From: Gigaspora margarita
Lineage: Eukaryota > Glomeromycota > Glomeromycetes > Diversisporales > Gigasporaceae
Direction: 5' to 3'
Length of the DNA stretch: 64,000 nucleotides
NCBI GenBank assembly: GCA_009809945.1
Contig: WTPW01000617.1
Coordinates: 117,160-181,159, forward strand
Shown here: piece by piece, positions 1-10,216 of the stretch
Layout of the letters: every line of letters starts with the position of its first letter
Numbering within the stretch: the first letter of the stretch is position 1
Translations under genes and position numbers: made by a program
Notes under the pieces: generated by a model
What the model was told of the DNA's origin: nothing
The model's database searches: none
What the model saw: the letters and a program-made list of their open reading frames with translations, nothing else

Positions 1-360
1 ATTTTTTGATCAAAAAATCCAAAATTAAGCATCTTCTCTTAAATTTTCAAGAAATATAAAAGTAAATATGCTAAAATAATGTATTTTTATGTGCTGAACA
101 AGTTTTCTTAGAGCACTTTGTTAGAATCAATTAGTAAAATTTTGTGAATTATAATATTTTATATAATTTTATTAATAAAAATACTAAAAAATTCTATGAT
201 TCACAAAATTTTACTAATTGATTCTAAAAAAGTGCTCTAAAAAAACTTGTTTAGCACATAAAAATACATTATCCTGGCATATTTACTTTTATATTTCTTA
301 AAAATTTAAGAGAAGATGCTTAATTTTGAATTTTTTGATCAAAAAAATTCAAAATTAAGC
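1..360. repeat. Palindromic A-family repeat unit
   Basis: The stretch folds on itself around a ttttattaataaaa core near 165, and each arm runs out through a 'locked' motif (agcactttgttagaatcaa / its complement) to a ttgatcaaaaa core near both ends. The same unit forms arrays at 5090-6640, 26515-26945 and 36310-38880. No coding potential is seen. Confidence 0.75.
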
Positions 361-1190
361 ATCTTAAATTTTTAAAAATTATAGTAGTACAAAAAATGAG
401 ATAGCTTATTTTTGGGTATAATTCTTGCAAAATGTAGGTAATTTGCTAAAAATAAAATATAACATGCATAAAATTGCTGTAATTTGCCAAAATGCTTTAT
501 ATAATCTTTTTTAAAATTAACATCAATTTGCTAAAACTTAAATTTGNACCTNAGANCAAATTTTCTGCAATTTGCTAAAAAAAAAATATAACATATATTA
601 GAGATATCCGGGGTCCTGTGAATATGAGTAATAGCTAACTATGAGTGAGGAAAATAAATATGTAAAGCTAGTATTATGCGATGAAGTATAAAAGTAGTAT
701 AAAATATTACTATTTTTTCGTTTTCATTTTTTTTGTTATTTTTTTACTTCTTTACTATTTTTAGAAAGTAGCGAATATAAGCAAATATAAGCAAATATAA
801 GTGTGTAGAGCTAGTATTATGTGACAAAAAGTGAAAGTAGTTTACAATATTATTATTTTTTCATTTTTATTTTTTTTGTTATTTTTTTACTTCTCTACTA
901 TTTTAAGGAAGTAGTGAATATAAGCAAATATAATACATCATCAAATTTATTGTACCGAAATCTTTCGAAAGATCTTGTGAACATGCGAAATCTTTTGAAA
1001 AACCTTGCATATCACAATATATTTCAAAATATTTCACAAAACATTTTGAAATATTTTAGGTTTCGAAATATTTCGAAAAAGGGTTTGAAATATTTCGAAA
1101 GTGGATTCAAAATATTTTTCGAAATATTTTGGATCAAAATAATTTGAAATAATTTCAAAATATTTTAGATCTATGAAACCAAGCTAGATT
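361..1190. repeat. AT-rich stretch with about 115-bp subrepeats
   Basis: Two related units begin near 630 and 785 and a third lies near 2085. Each has a 'gctagtattatg' segment followed by pyrimidine-rich tttttcattttt runs. From 945 to 1140 the sequence is dominated by the palindromic word tttcgaaa and variants, which recur at 2580-2770. Ambiguous bases lie at 547, 552 and 556. A 108-residue reading frame at 821-1147 is simply this repeat translated and is not called as a gene. Confidence 0.6.
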
Positions 1191-3082
1191 AGTAGATCTG
1201 TAACCTGGATCATACCAAGGGCGCACTTGACTATATTTTCAAAATACTTCGAAATTTTGTATAATCTATTAAAATTAATCTACAAATTTTATATTACAAG
1301 ATCAGATTAGATCTTTTGTTTATAAATTAGATCTTCTACATTGTTTTTTTGTTTTGTTTTGTTTTTTTTCCTTTTATTTTGTTTTTTTTTCTTTTGCTTT
1401 GTTTTTTTTCCTTTCGCTTTGTTTACATTATTTTTTTAGTTTTGTTTTTCGTTTTGTTTTTTTTTTTATTTATTTATTGTTTTCATACTTTACAAGAACA
1501 CTACCCTTTGCAAGAAAACTAACAACTTTTCAGCACTTTGCAAGAACACCAAGTTGACTTTGTAAGCCAATTCAGACTTCTGATACTTTGCAAGAACATC
1601 AACAACAATTTCTAAATTTTTAAAAATGCTCTTTAGAGAAATATGGGCACAAGTTTTTGCAAGCTTTCACAAGTTTTCACAAGTTTCGCTTTCGATTGAT
1701 ATTTGTTTTTTTGTTTTTGTTTTTTTTTTAAAAATTTTTTTTAATAATTTATTTTATTTCGGCACTTTGTGAGAACACAACTCTTACTTTCTGGCACTTT
1801 GAAGAAAACCAACCCAGACTTTTGCCATTTTGCGAACATTAATTTGGCTTTTGACAATTTCTAAATTGTCAGAAAAATGGAGATTTGGGGCTTCCTTTAT
1901 TTTTTTTATTCAGTTTTTTGTTTTTTTGTTTGTTTTTTTTTACTTATTTTTTAATTTTTATTTTATATTCCTTACTTCTTCAGCACTTTACAAGAAAACA
2001 ACCTAACTTTTCTGGCATGTTACAAGAACACCACCAAAACAAAGAAATAACTAAAGTGAAACGATAGTTAAAACAAAGAAGCAAATAATAGCTAACTGGG
2101 GATAAGCGAAAATAAGTATGTAGGGCTAGATTTTATGGGATTATATGCGACAAAGTGCGAAAGTATTTTAAATACTGTTTTTTTCATTTTCTTTTTTGTT
2201 TTTTTTCATTTTTTTTTTTGGATTTATTTTTTTTCGTTGTTTTTTTTCATTTTTTTTTGTATAATAATGTATAATAAAATATATAATATTAAATAAAAAT
2301 GTATATTTAATTTAAAATAAATTTAAAATATATAATATATAGTAATAAATAAAAAATATAAAATTTTATATTAAATTGCGAAACAATGCAAAAACCTGCA
2401 AAAACCTGTGAAAACGTTCAAAAATTTGCAAAAGCATGATTATGTGAATATGTATATTGTTTATTTATTTTTTTAAAAAATTTTGAAAATATTGCAAAAT
2501 ATTGCAAAATATTGCAATTGTATACGAAATATTGCCTCTTGCGATCCCAGAGGAGGATAATTAAGTACGGGTTGCATTGTTTTTATTTGCCTTATTTCGC
2601 AATATTTCACAATATATTTTGAAATATTTCAAAATTTCTTTCAAAATATTTCAAAAAAAATGCATACTGAAATTTTTCGAAAGATTTCGATTCTTTCAAA
2701 AAATTTCGCGTCAATCACAATTTTTTCAAAAGATTTTAGCATGCAATTTTTTTCAAAAGATTTTATATATTTATTTTGCTGATAATAGTTGTTGGTTTTT
2801 TTGCAAAGGACTAGGGTTCTTGTAAAGTGCCAAATCAAATAAAAAAAATTAAAAATAAATAAAAAATACAAAACAAAAACAAAAAAAAAACAAACTAAAA
2901 ATAAAAAAAAACAACAAAATAAAAAAAAAACAATGTAGAAGATCTAATTTATAAACAAAAGATCTAATCTGATCATATAATACAAAATTTTAGATTAATT
3001 TTAATATATTATACAAAATTTCAAAACATTTTAAAAATTTAGTCCAATGCGTGCTTGGTATGACCCAGGTTACAGATCTACT
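1191..3082. mobile_element. Fold-back element with about 155-bp inverted arms
   Basis: The left arm (about 1191-1350) and the right arm (about 2930-3082) are inverted copies. Both read agtagatctgtaacctgg at the outer end and aagatctaatttataaac at the inner end. Between them lie subrepeats of the type cactttgcaagaacacc, seen at about 1486, 1535, 1588, 1792 and 1983, alternating with long T-rich runs. No transposase-like frame exists, so it is non-autonomous. The outer limits are where the two arms stop matching. I could not define a target duplication. Confidence 0.6.
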
Positions 3083-3159
3083 AAGGGAGCTTCCAGAAAT
3101 TATGTAATTTTTTAGTGGGTGGGTGTGGTCCTGAAAATATCAGGTTATAATTATAATTC

Positions 3160-3850
3160 TGGTCAAAATTTTATAATTCTAATCAAAAGTATAAAATTAT
3201 AAAATTATTAATAACTAATGCTCTACTGGACCAATTTAGATGATTTAACTACCAAAATGTTCGTCTTACTGAGACGATTCTAACAAGCCCAAAATCGTTA
3301 AAATCTAATCACAGGGTCCCAAGATTGTTCAACTTTTGTGTAATTTTAATAGTAATTTTTTAGAATCACTAAGTAGATATCTTTAATATTGAATAACTTT
3401 TGATCCACTGGCCCGTTTTGGATGATTTAACTACCAAAATGTTCGTCTTAGTGAGACGATTCTAAAAAGCCCAAAATTGCTAAATTCTAATCACAGGATT
3501 CCAATATCGATAAAGATTTGTATTGTTAAACAAATAATAAAATCTTGATTGATCTTGGAATCCTATAATTATAATTTAGCGATTTTGGGCTTGTTAGAAT
3601 TGTCTCACTGAGATGAATATTTTGGTAGTTAAATCATCCAAAAGGGCCAGTGGATCAAAAGTTATTCAATATTAAAGATATTTACTTAGTGATTCTAAAA
3701 AATCACTATTAAAATTACACAAAAGTTGAACGATCTTGGGACCCTGTGATTAGATTTTAACGATTTGGAGCTTGTTAGAATCGTCTCAGTGAAACGAATA
3801 TTTTGGTAGTTAAATCATCTAAATTGGTTCAGTAGAGCAATAGTTGTTAT
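3160..3850. repeat. F-family double palindrome
   Basis: Four copies of a roughly 95-bp unit (gatgatttaactaccaaaatgtt, then cgtctcactgagacg-type core, then aacaagcccaaaatcg) are arranged two per arm around a centre near 3530. The same four-copy arrangement is present at 30590-31080, with two-copy or single-copy forms at 57140-57470, 26160-26290 and 63770-64000. Non-coding. Confidence 0.75.
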
Positions 3851-4779
3851 CAATTTCATAAATTGAACATATAAATAAATTTTAAAAATATAAAATTTGA
3901 TTGAGTAATAGAGTATCAGGTGTGGGTGATTTAGACAACAAATCTCTTAAAGAGATTTTTGTTAAAATTATTTGTTTTTGAGTTATGCTACTTTATATTT
4001 TATATATAAATATTAGATTTTTTTGATATTTAGTACTAATTGTAATAGCTGATGCTAAAGTTGGCTAATGCTAAAGCTATGGGTCTTGATTTGAAACTAT
4101 AAGCCCTGCTAAAATCCATATATACTCCATAAATATGAAATCTATATCCAAACCTTACCCTAACTCTTTAAGACAAAAACAAAAAAAAACTATTCAAAAA
4201 AAAAATTTTTAAATTTTATATCAAAATAGGTTATAGCTTCATCATTAGCCAACTTTAGCATCAGCTATGATACTAATTATTTAATATTCAATGAATATTC
4301 AGTAAATATTCATTGAATATTTTCAAAATTTTTGAATAAATATTCAAATATTAAAAAGATTGACCAAATAAATATTTGAAACCTTATTTTATAAACAAAT
4401 AAAACCTCTATACTGTAATTTAAAAAATAAAAAACAAAATAAGATGGATGGTACTTCGTACCATAATGAATATGATAACTATCAATTAGCAGATATATGA
4501 CAATTTATATTTTAATTACAATATTTATCGATTATAGATATATATCAATTTATAACAAGTTAATCAATGTATAACGTTTAATTTTAATTGATATAAAACA
4601 ATTATATATTATATATCAATATATAGCTACTTAAAATATTTTGTGATGTTTTTACTATAAGTGTATTTTAATGTTCTAAACAAGTTTATATAATAGTACT
4701 TTTGAAGGTTCATTTAGTAAAATTTAGACTTTTATATATAGTAACTGCTAATAGGCTTTTTAAAATTTTTGAAAAAAAA
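3851..4779. other. AT-rich non-coding stretch
   Basis: The stretch holds degenerate short repeats (aatattcaatgaatattcag near 4280) and short palindromes. I see no gene, RNA gene or bounded element in it. Confidence 0.5.
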
Positions 4780-5089
4780 ATTAGGAAGGTAGCTTATTTT
4801 AAGTAGTAGTTTATTTCAGACATATATAGTAAAGTAGATTACTTTGTAAAAAAATAAGTTATTTATGTGCTAAAGTTAAAATTTTTAACTTAGGGTAGAG
4901 ATATTTATTACCTGATTTTTTAGAAAAGGAGGAGATCAGAAGGATTGTCAGATGCTATATAATATAGTATTATTAGCCAATCAAAATTGCTAATTTGAAT
5001 TGAGAAATTGCTTAATCAAACTCAGACTCAATTAAGGTTCGGTCTGGGTTTAGTCCAAAGTCTGCAAACTGGTCTAAATCCAAATATAT

Positions 5090-6640
5090 TTATATGTATT
5101 TTTTGGTACTAAACAAGTTTACTTAGTGTATATAATTAGAATTAATTAGTAAAATTTCATGAATTATAAGATTTTATAGAATTTTATTAATAAAATTCTA
5201 TAAAATCTTATAATTCACAAATTTTTATTATTTATCCTAACTTTATGCACTAAGTAAACTTGTTTAGAATCTAAAAATACATCAAATCGGCATATTTATT
5301 TTTATTTTACTTAAAATTTAGATAATAGATAATAATTTTAGGTTTTTGATCAAAAAAGCCAAATTTAAACATTTTTTCTCCGAATTTCAAATAAAATAAA
5401 GACAATACTGTCAATTTAATATATTTTTAGGTGTTGAACAAGTTTACTTAGTGCATTAAGTTAGAATTAATTAGTAAAATTTAGTGAATCATAAGATTTT
5501 ATAAAATTTTATTAATAAAATTCTATAAAATCTTATTATTTGTAAAATTACTAATTAATTCTAACTTAATGCACTAAGTATACTTATTCAGTATTTAAAA
5601 ATATATTAAATTGACTATGTTGTCTTTATTTTACTTAAAATTTGGAAAAGGATGCTTAAATTTGACTTTTTTGATCAAAAATCCCAAATTATACATCTAT
5701 TTTCTAAATTTGAAGTAAAGTAAAAATAATTATATCAATTTGATATATTTTTAGATACTAAACAAGTTTACTTAGTGCATAAAGTTAGGATTAAATAATA
5801 AAAATTTGTGAATTATAGAATTTTATAGAATTTTATTAATAAAATTCTATAAAATCTTAAGACTCACAAGATTTTATTATTTAATCCTAACTTAATGCAC
5901 TAAGTAAACTTATTCAGTATCTAAAAATACATTAAATCAACAGAATTGTTTTTATTTATTTGAATTTGGAGAAAAGATACTTAAATTTGACTTTTTTGAT
6001 CAAAAATCAAAAACTATGTATTTAATATTTTAATTTTAAGTAAAATAAAAATATTTTTGCTGATTTGATATATTTTTGAATACTGAACAAGTAGTGTTTG
6101 TAGTCGATTTTGCATTAGTCGATTTTATCGACTTAGCCAGATTAGTCAGCCAATTTTTCAAAAAATTGACTTAGTCAATTTTATATTAAAAATTATAGTA
6201 ATCGCCCAAATTTAGGTCAGACCAATTCTATTCAGTGATTTATATTACCCCTCATATATATAATTATGGAATTAAAAAAAAAAAATTTTAAAAATAGGAA
6301 TTGTATGATAGTAAGATCTGAAAAATTCTGAAAAGAAAGTCAACGAACATAAAATATGAGCAAGATTGATGAGAAAATCTCTGAAAGCATATCGGCTTTG
6401 ACTTAGCTGGCTAAGCTGATTTTTAAATATTGACTTAGTTGAGTCGATAAATTATAGTCGACTACAAACACTATGAACAAGTTTACTTAGTGCATAAAAT
6501 TAGAATTAATTATTAAAATTTGTGAATTATATGATTTTATAGAATTTTATTAATAAAATTCTATAAAATCTTATGATTCACAAAATTTTACTAAATAATT
6601 CTAACTTCATGCACTAAATAAACTTGTTCATTACCAAAAA
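5090..6640. repeat. A-family palindromic satellite array
   Basis: About four units with a period near 325 bp have alternating symmetry centres: ttttattaataaaa near 5180, 5510, 5830 and 6549, and ttgatcaaaaa near 5347, 5671 and 5998. Each half-unit carries caagtttacttagtgca. The period is broken once by an insertion at 6093-6472. Confidence 0.75.
6093..6472. mobile_element. AGTGTTTGTAG element, 9-bp target duplication
   Basis: This 380-bp element starts AGTGTTTGTAGTCGA and ends in the complement. TGAACAAGT is duplicated on both sides (6084-6092 and 6474-6482), and removing the element restores the A-satellite sequence. The inner part is rich in tagtcga/gacttag words. The 9-bp duplication suggests the Mutator-like class. 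A related copy starts at 23922. Confidence 0.75.
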
Positions 6641-6999
6641 ATATGTATAAACATATTCAGATTCAGAACCATCTACAAATGTTAGACCAAATCTGAATCA
6701 AACTCAGGCTTGACTAAAGTCTAATTTGGGTCCAGTTTTTATATATTAATTGCTTGAATTTGATTGGCTAGTTTGAGTATCAGGTGGAAGAAGGGGGTGC
6801 TCTCTTAAGAGGTGAAAATCACCTGATAAATGTCTCTACCCTTATTAATACAAAACTTTTTTTTATTAGAATAATTTATTTTGGGCTTTTAAACAAGATT
6901 GCTCAGTATATAATTTTACTTGTGATTGAAGTCAAATTACATTTTTTGAACCTTTTACCAAGTGAAAAATAGAGTTAAAGTTAAAAAATTTTTTTTTTA

Positions 7000-8545
7000 A
7001 TTGATAATCTGCTGGTTATCTAGTGCATAATTATAATGTTATATAACATAGATTATATAAATTATATAAGCTAAAAATGCTAGGATTTTTTTATAATTAT
7101 TTAAATAAACCTTTTTTATACTAAATTAATAGCCAATATCGATTAATTAAAGTTGTAAAGCTTACTAAAACAAATCTAAAAGAAGGTTAGATCATTTAAA
7201 TTGGTTTAGTAGTTGCTAAAATATTTTTAAAAAATTATTAGTTAACTATATAAAATTAAAGAACCCTAGATATCTCTTATAAAGATCATAACTAAGTTTT
7301 GGCCAATTTTGATCTAATTTGCTAAAAATAACAAACCTATATTTGTTTAAATAACTTTTAATCCAGTGATTAGAATTGAATAAACTTTTTTTTGTTAAAT
7401 GCACCGTACTGAGAGCTTCATTTTAAAAAAAAGTTTATTTAAATTAAACTACTAAATGCCAAAATAATTAACAACCCTGTTTTTTGCTTATTAAATTTAA
7501 AGATTTTTGCTAAAATGCATAATATATGATTTCTGTACTAAATATCTAAGGTTCTAAAATTACTATATAAACTAGTGTTCTGCAAACCTGATTCAAGATC
7601 CAGATCTAATGCAAATTCATACTTGTCAGATTCCAAAAATCAAGGATCCAGATTTGGTCTGTTAAATTTGGATTCATATAAAGATCTGAAAAGATTTAAA
7701 AAGATTTAATCCTTCATATATAAAAAGTTTTTCAGATCTGATTAAGATTCAGATCTGTATATTTAAATACTGATTTGAATCTATACTTGAACCTGATTTG
7801 AAATTTCAAATCAGATTTGGATCTTTAAAAATATTTATCCAATCCAATCCATGCAGAACACTAATATAAACAAGTTATTGTTTACTAGACCTTTGCAAAA
7901 ATTATCCATACAATTTCAAAATTTTTGAAGGCTATAAAACTAATGTTATATAATTGATGCTTGAACTGAAATTAGTATGTAGAATTAGTATGATAACCCA
8001 CTTTCGAAAAACATGCTTTATTTATACCTCATATGAATTTGCTATTAGCAGCAAACCTTTAGAGTTAAACAGGTATGGACATAAAAACTGGGTCTAAGTC
8101 TGTACCTATTTGATTTTGAAGGCCTGCTACTAGCAGCAAGCATATGTGATATATAAATGAAATATGTTTTCTAAAAGTGGGTTTATTATACTAATTCTAT
8201 ATACTGATTTTAGTTCAAGCATTAATTGTATAATATTGGTTTATAGTCTTCAAAAATTCCAAAATTGCACAGCAAAAACCTATTGTTTATATAGAATTTT
8301 ATATAGTTGTTAACATATGTTTTAATAATATCTCAGTATCTACTGAGCTAATTTTAATGATCTAATCACTTTTAGATATATCTCAACAAGCTCTACAACT
8401 TTCAATTAGTAAACTTAGACAATTAGCATAATATTAAAAAAAGGGTTTCTTAAAATTACTTAGCATTTACACTCTATATAATAAATATATAATATTTGTA
8501 TTATGTTTCACTATAATTATATACTTAATGACTAGCAGATTTTTA
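7000..8545. repeat. V-family fold-back repeat split by later insertions
   Basis: The left arm (7000-7255) and right arm (8300-8545) match the two halves of the compact palindrome at 52818-53365. The filler at 7259-8295 consists of a copy of the gaaccc...aggttc repeat (7259-7556), a gatccagatct-rich stretch (7575-7860) and a separate hairpin repeat (about 7865-8295). No gene is seen. Confidence 0.6.
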
Positions 8546-8639
8546 ATTAAAAAATTTTTTTAAAAAAGTTTTTTTCTAACTTTAACTTTATTTTTTACTT
8601 AGTAAAAAATTTAAGAAATAAGTTTTGATCTTAGGTTCA

Positions 8640-8820
8640 AGTAAAATTACATACTGAACAACTTTGCTTAAGAGCCCAAAGTAGGTTACTTTAATAAAAA
8701 AAAAGTGTTGTATTGATAATTAAAAATTTTAACTTTAGTATATAGATAATTTATTTTTTTTACAAGGTAACCTACTTCATCTTCTAAGTAAAGTTGTTCA
8801 AAGTATATTTTTATATAAAT
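8640..8820. repeat. D-family palindrome
   Basis: Outer arms read aacaactttgcttaagagcc and the inverse gtaaagttgttc. The centre contains aaaattttaactttagta. It serves as an empty-site reference for the element at 4893-6841. Confidence 0.65.
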
Positions 8821-9011
8821 TTATATCTTAAAATTAGAAAATATTTGTTTTTGGCAAAGTTATATTTTCAATTTGTACAAAAATAACAGAACTATAACTT
8901 AGCAAAAAAACTAAGTTTATTCTTCTTTTTATGCTCTATATAATTGCAAAATTTAATTTTAAATTAATATATAGATTGAAAACATTATTGCTTTAAATTT
9001 TATAATAATTA

Positions 9012-9246
9012 TATGAGCTTGGTGCTACATAAAGGGGTAAATCGACAAAACAAAAGATCTTCAGAAAGTCAATTTTTATGTTTTAATATATAATATATTA
9101 TAAGAAAATACAAACTTTAAAGAGCTATACTATAAAATTTTATTAATATAACTGTTTTTGTGTTTTAAGTAAAATATGATCTAGAACTTATTTTAAATTG
9201 ATTTGTATAAAAAAAATTTTTTTGAAAATTTGTCAATTTACTCTCT
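9012..9246. mobile_element. T element with GGCTTGGTGCT ends
   Basis: The terminal inverted repeats read AGCTTGGTGCTACATAAAG at the left and, on the complement, GGCTTGGTGCTGCAAAAAG at the right, followed by gtaaatYgacaa in both. The same interior sequence reappears on either side of the LINE (45650-45734 and 63121-63215), so a T copy was the LINE's landing site. Confidence 0.6.
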
Positions 9247-9712
9247 TTTTGCAGCACCAAGCCTATGTATAAATTAGACATCACACTCTGTGATGTGCTT
9301 GTATATCATACTTTAACAATCTACAAATTAAAATTAAAGATTAAGTGTAATATGCAAATTTTTTTTGTGTAACAAATAAAAAAATTTTTCTAAAATTTGT
9401 AATATCCAAAAATTTCATTTATATAACTACTTTTCAAGCTCTAATAAAAAAAATTTATTGCAAAATTTTGGTATATGCTATTATCTACTCTAATTTTTAA
9501 TATTAATCCTTATTTTAACCTTATATTAATTTAAATTTTTGTTATATAAAAATTTTTTTGTTATTTCTTATATAGATCTACAAACTATTTATATTATATA
9601 CAATGAATTAGTATATTATATAGTATTTTGCATATATTTATTTATATGTATTTTATTAAAATTTTATATCTAAAAAATTTATATATGATATATTAGATGA
9701 CTGCTATAATAT
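9247..9712. other. AT-rich non-coding stretch
   Basis: No gene, RNA gene or bounded element is recognised. Confidence 0.5.
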
Positions 9713-10216
9713 AGGACCCCGAACAATACATATAGAGGTTATATTAGCTTTAATATAAACTTTTTAAATTTTTTATCCACTTTTTATTAAGTGAATTAAC
9801 TATATTTTACATATAAGCTTTAATATTTAATTAATATTATCCAAATAATAAATATAACTTAATTTTATTTTTAAAAAAACTTTTATAAAATTTTTTTTTC
9901 AAAAAAAAAAATTTTTTTCAATCCAAAAAAAAATTTTTCAAAAAAAATTTTTCAACAAAAAAAAAATTTTTCAAAAAAAAATTTTTTTCTTTCTCTTTTT
10001 TTTTTTTTTTATTTTGTTATCCAAATTTTAAATATAATCTTTATGAAACTTATCAATTTTATCCACTTTGAATAATATAACATTAAAGGCTTTTATCCAC
10101 TTTTAAATATAACCTTTTGACCAATTATCCTCTTTTCAAATATAACATTTTTGTAAAAAGGTGCCTTTTTTAACCAAAATTTCAATATAACCTCTATATA
10201 TATTGTTCGGGATCCT
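9713..10216. mobile_element. AGGACCC-end element, 8-bp target duplication
   Basis: The 504-bp element has inverted ends AGGACCCCGAACAATACAT and AGGATCCCGAACAATATAT (complement). It is flanked by a perfect TATAATAT duplication (9705-9712 and 10217-10224). Inside, a pyrimidine/purine stretch of alternating T and A runs (9890-10010) separates repeats of the type tataacctttt/atccactttt. No open frame. A related copy with an 8-bp duplication is at 32574-33164. Confidence 0.75.

Larger units (their letters stand above)
4893..6841. mobile_element. Harbinger-like element with TTA target duplication
   Basis: The ends are inverted: GGGTAGAGATATTTAT at 4893 and the complement of GGGTAGAGACATTTAT ending at 6841. 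A TTA triplet flanks both sides (4890-4892 and 6842-6844), the target size of PIF/Harbinger elements. The interior has a second inverted layer of ggtctgggtttagtcc-type words (about 5038-5070, 6690-6735) framing the A-family array. No transposase is visible. It interrupts a D palindrome whose empty version occurs elsewhere in the window. Confidence 0.65.
4780..6960. repeat. D-family palindrome, interrupted by a 1949-bp element
   Basis: Read without 4893-6841, the flanks (about 4840-4892 and 6842-6925) join into the D palindrome that is also present at 8640-8820, 11240-11400 and 11530-11690. The shared motif is ctaaagttaaaatttttaa followed by the ...ttttattagaataa... arm. This gives the pre-insertion state. 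Confidence 0.65.

Noticed and set aside
5090..6640. Regular repeats at about 325 bp spacing, considered as a CRISPR-like or centromeric array
   Set aside because: Units are palindromic, much longer than CRISPR repeats, host DNA is eukaryotic, and similar arrays are found inside mobile elements.
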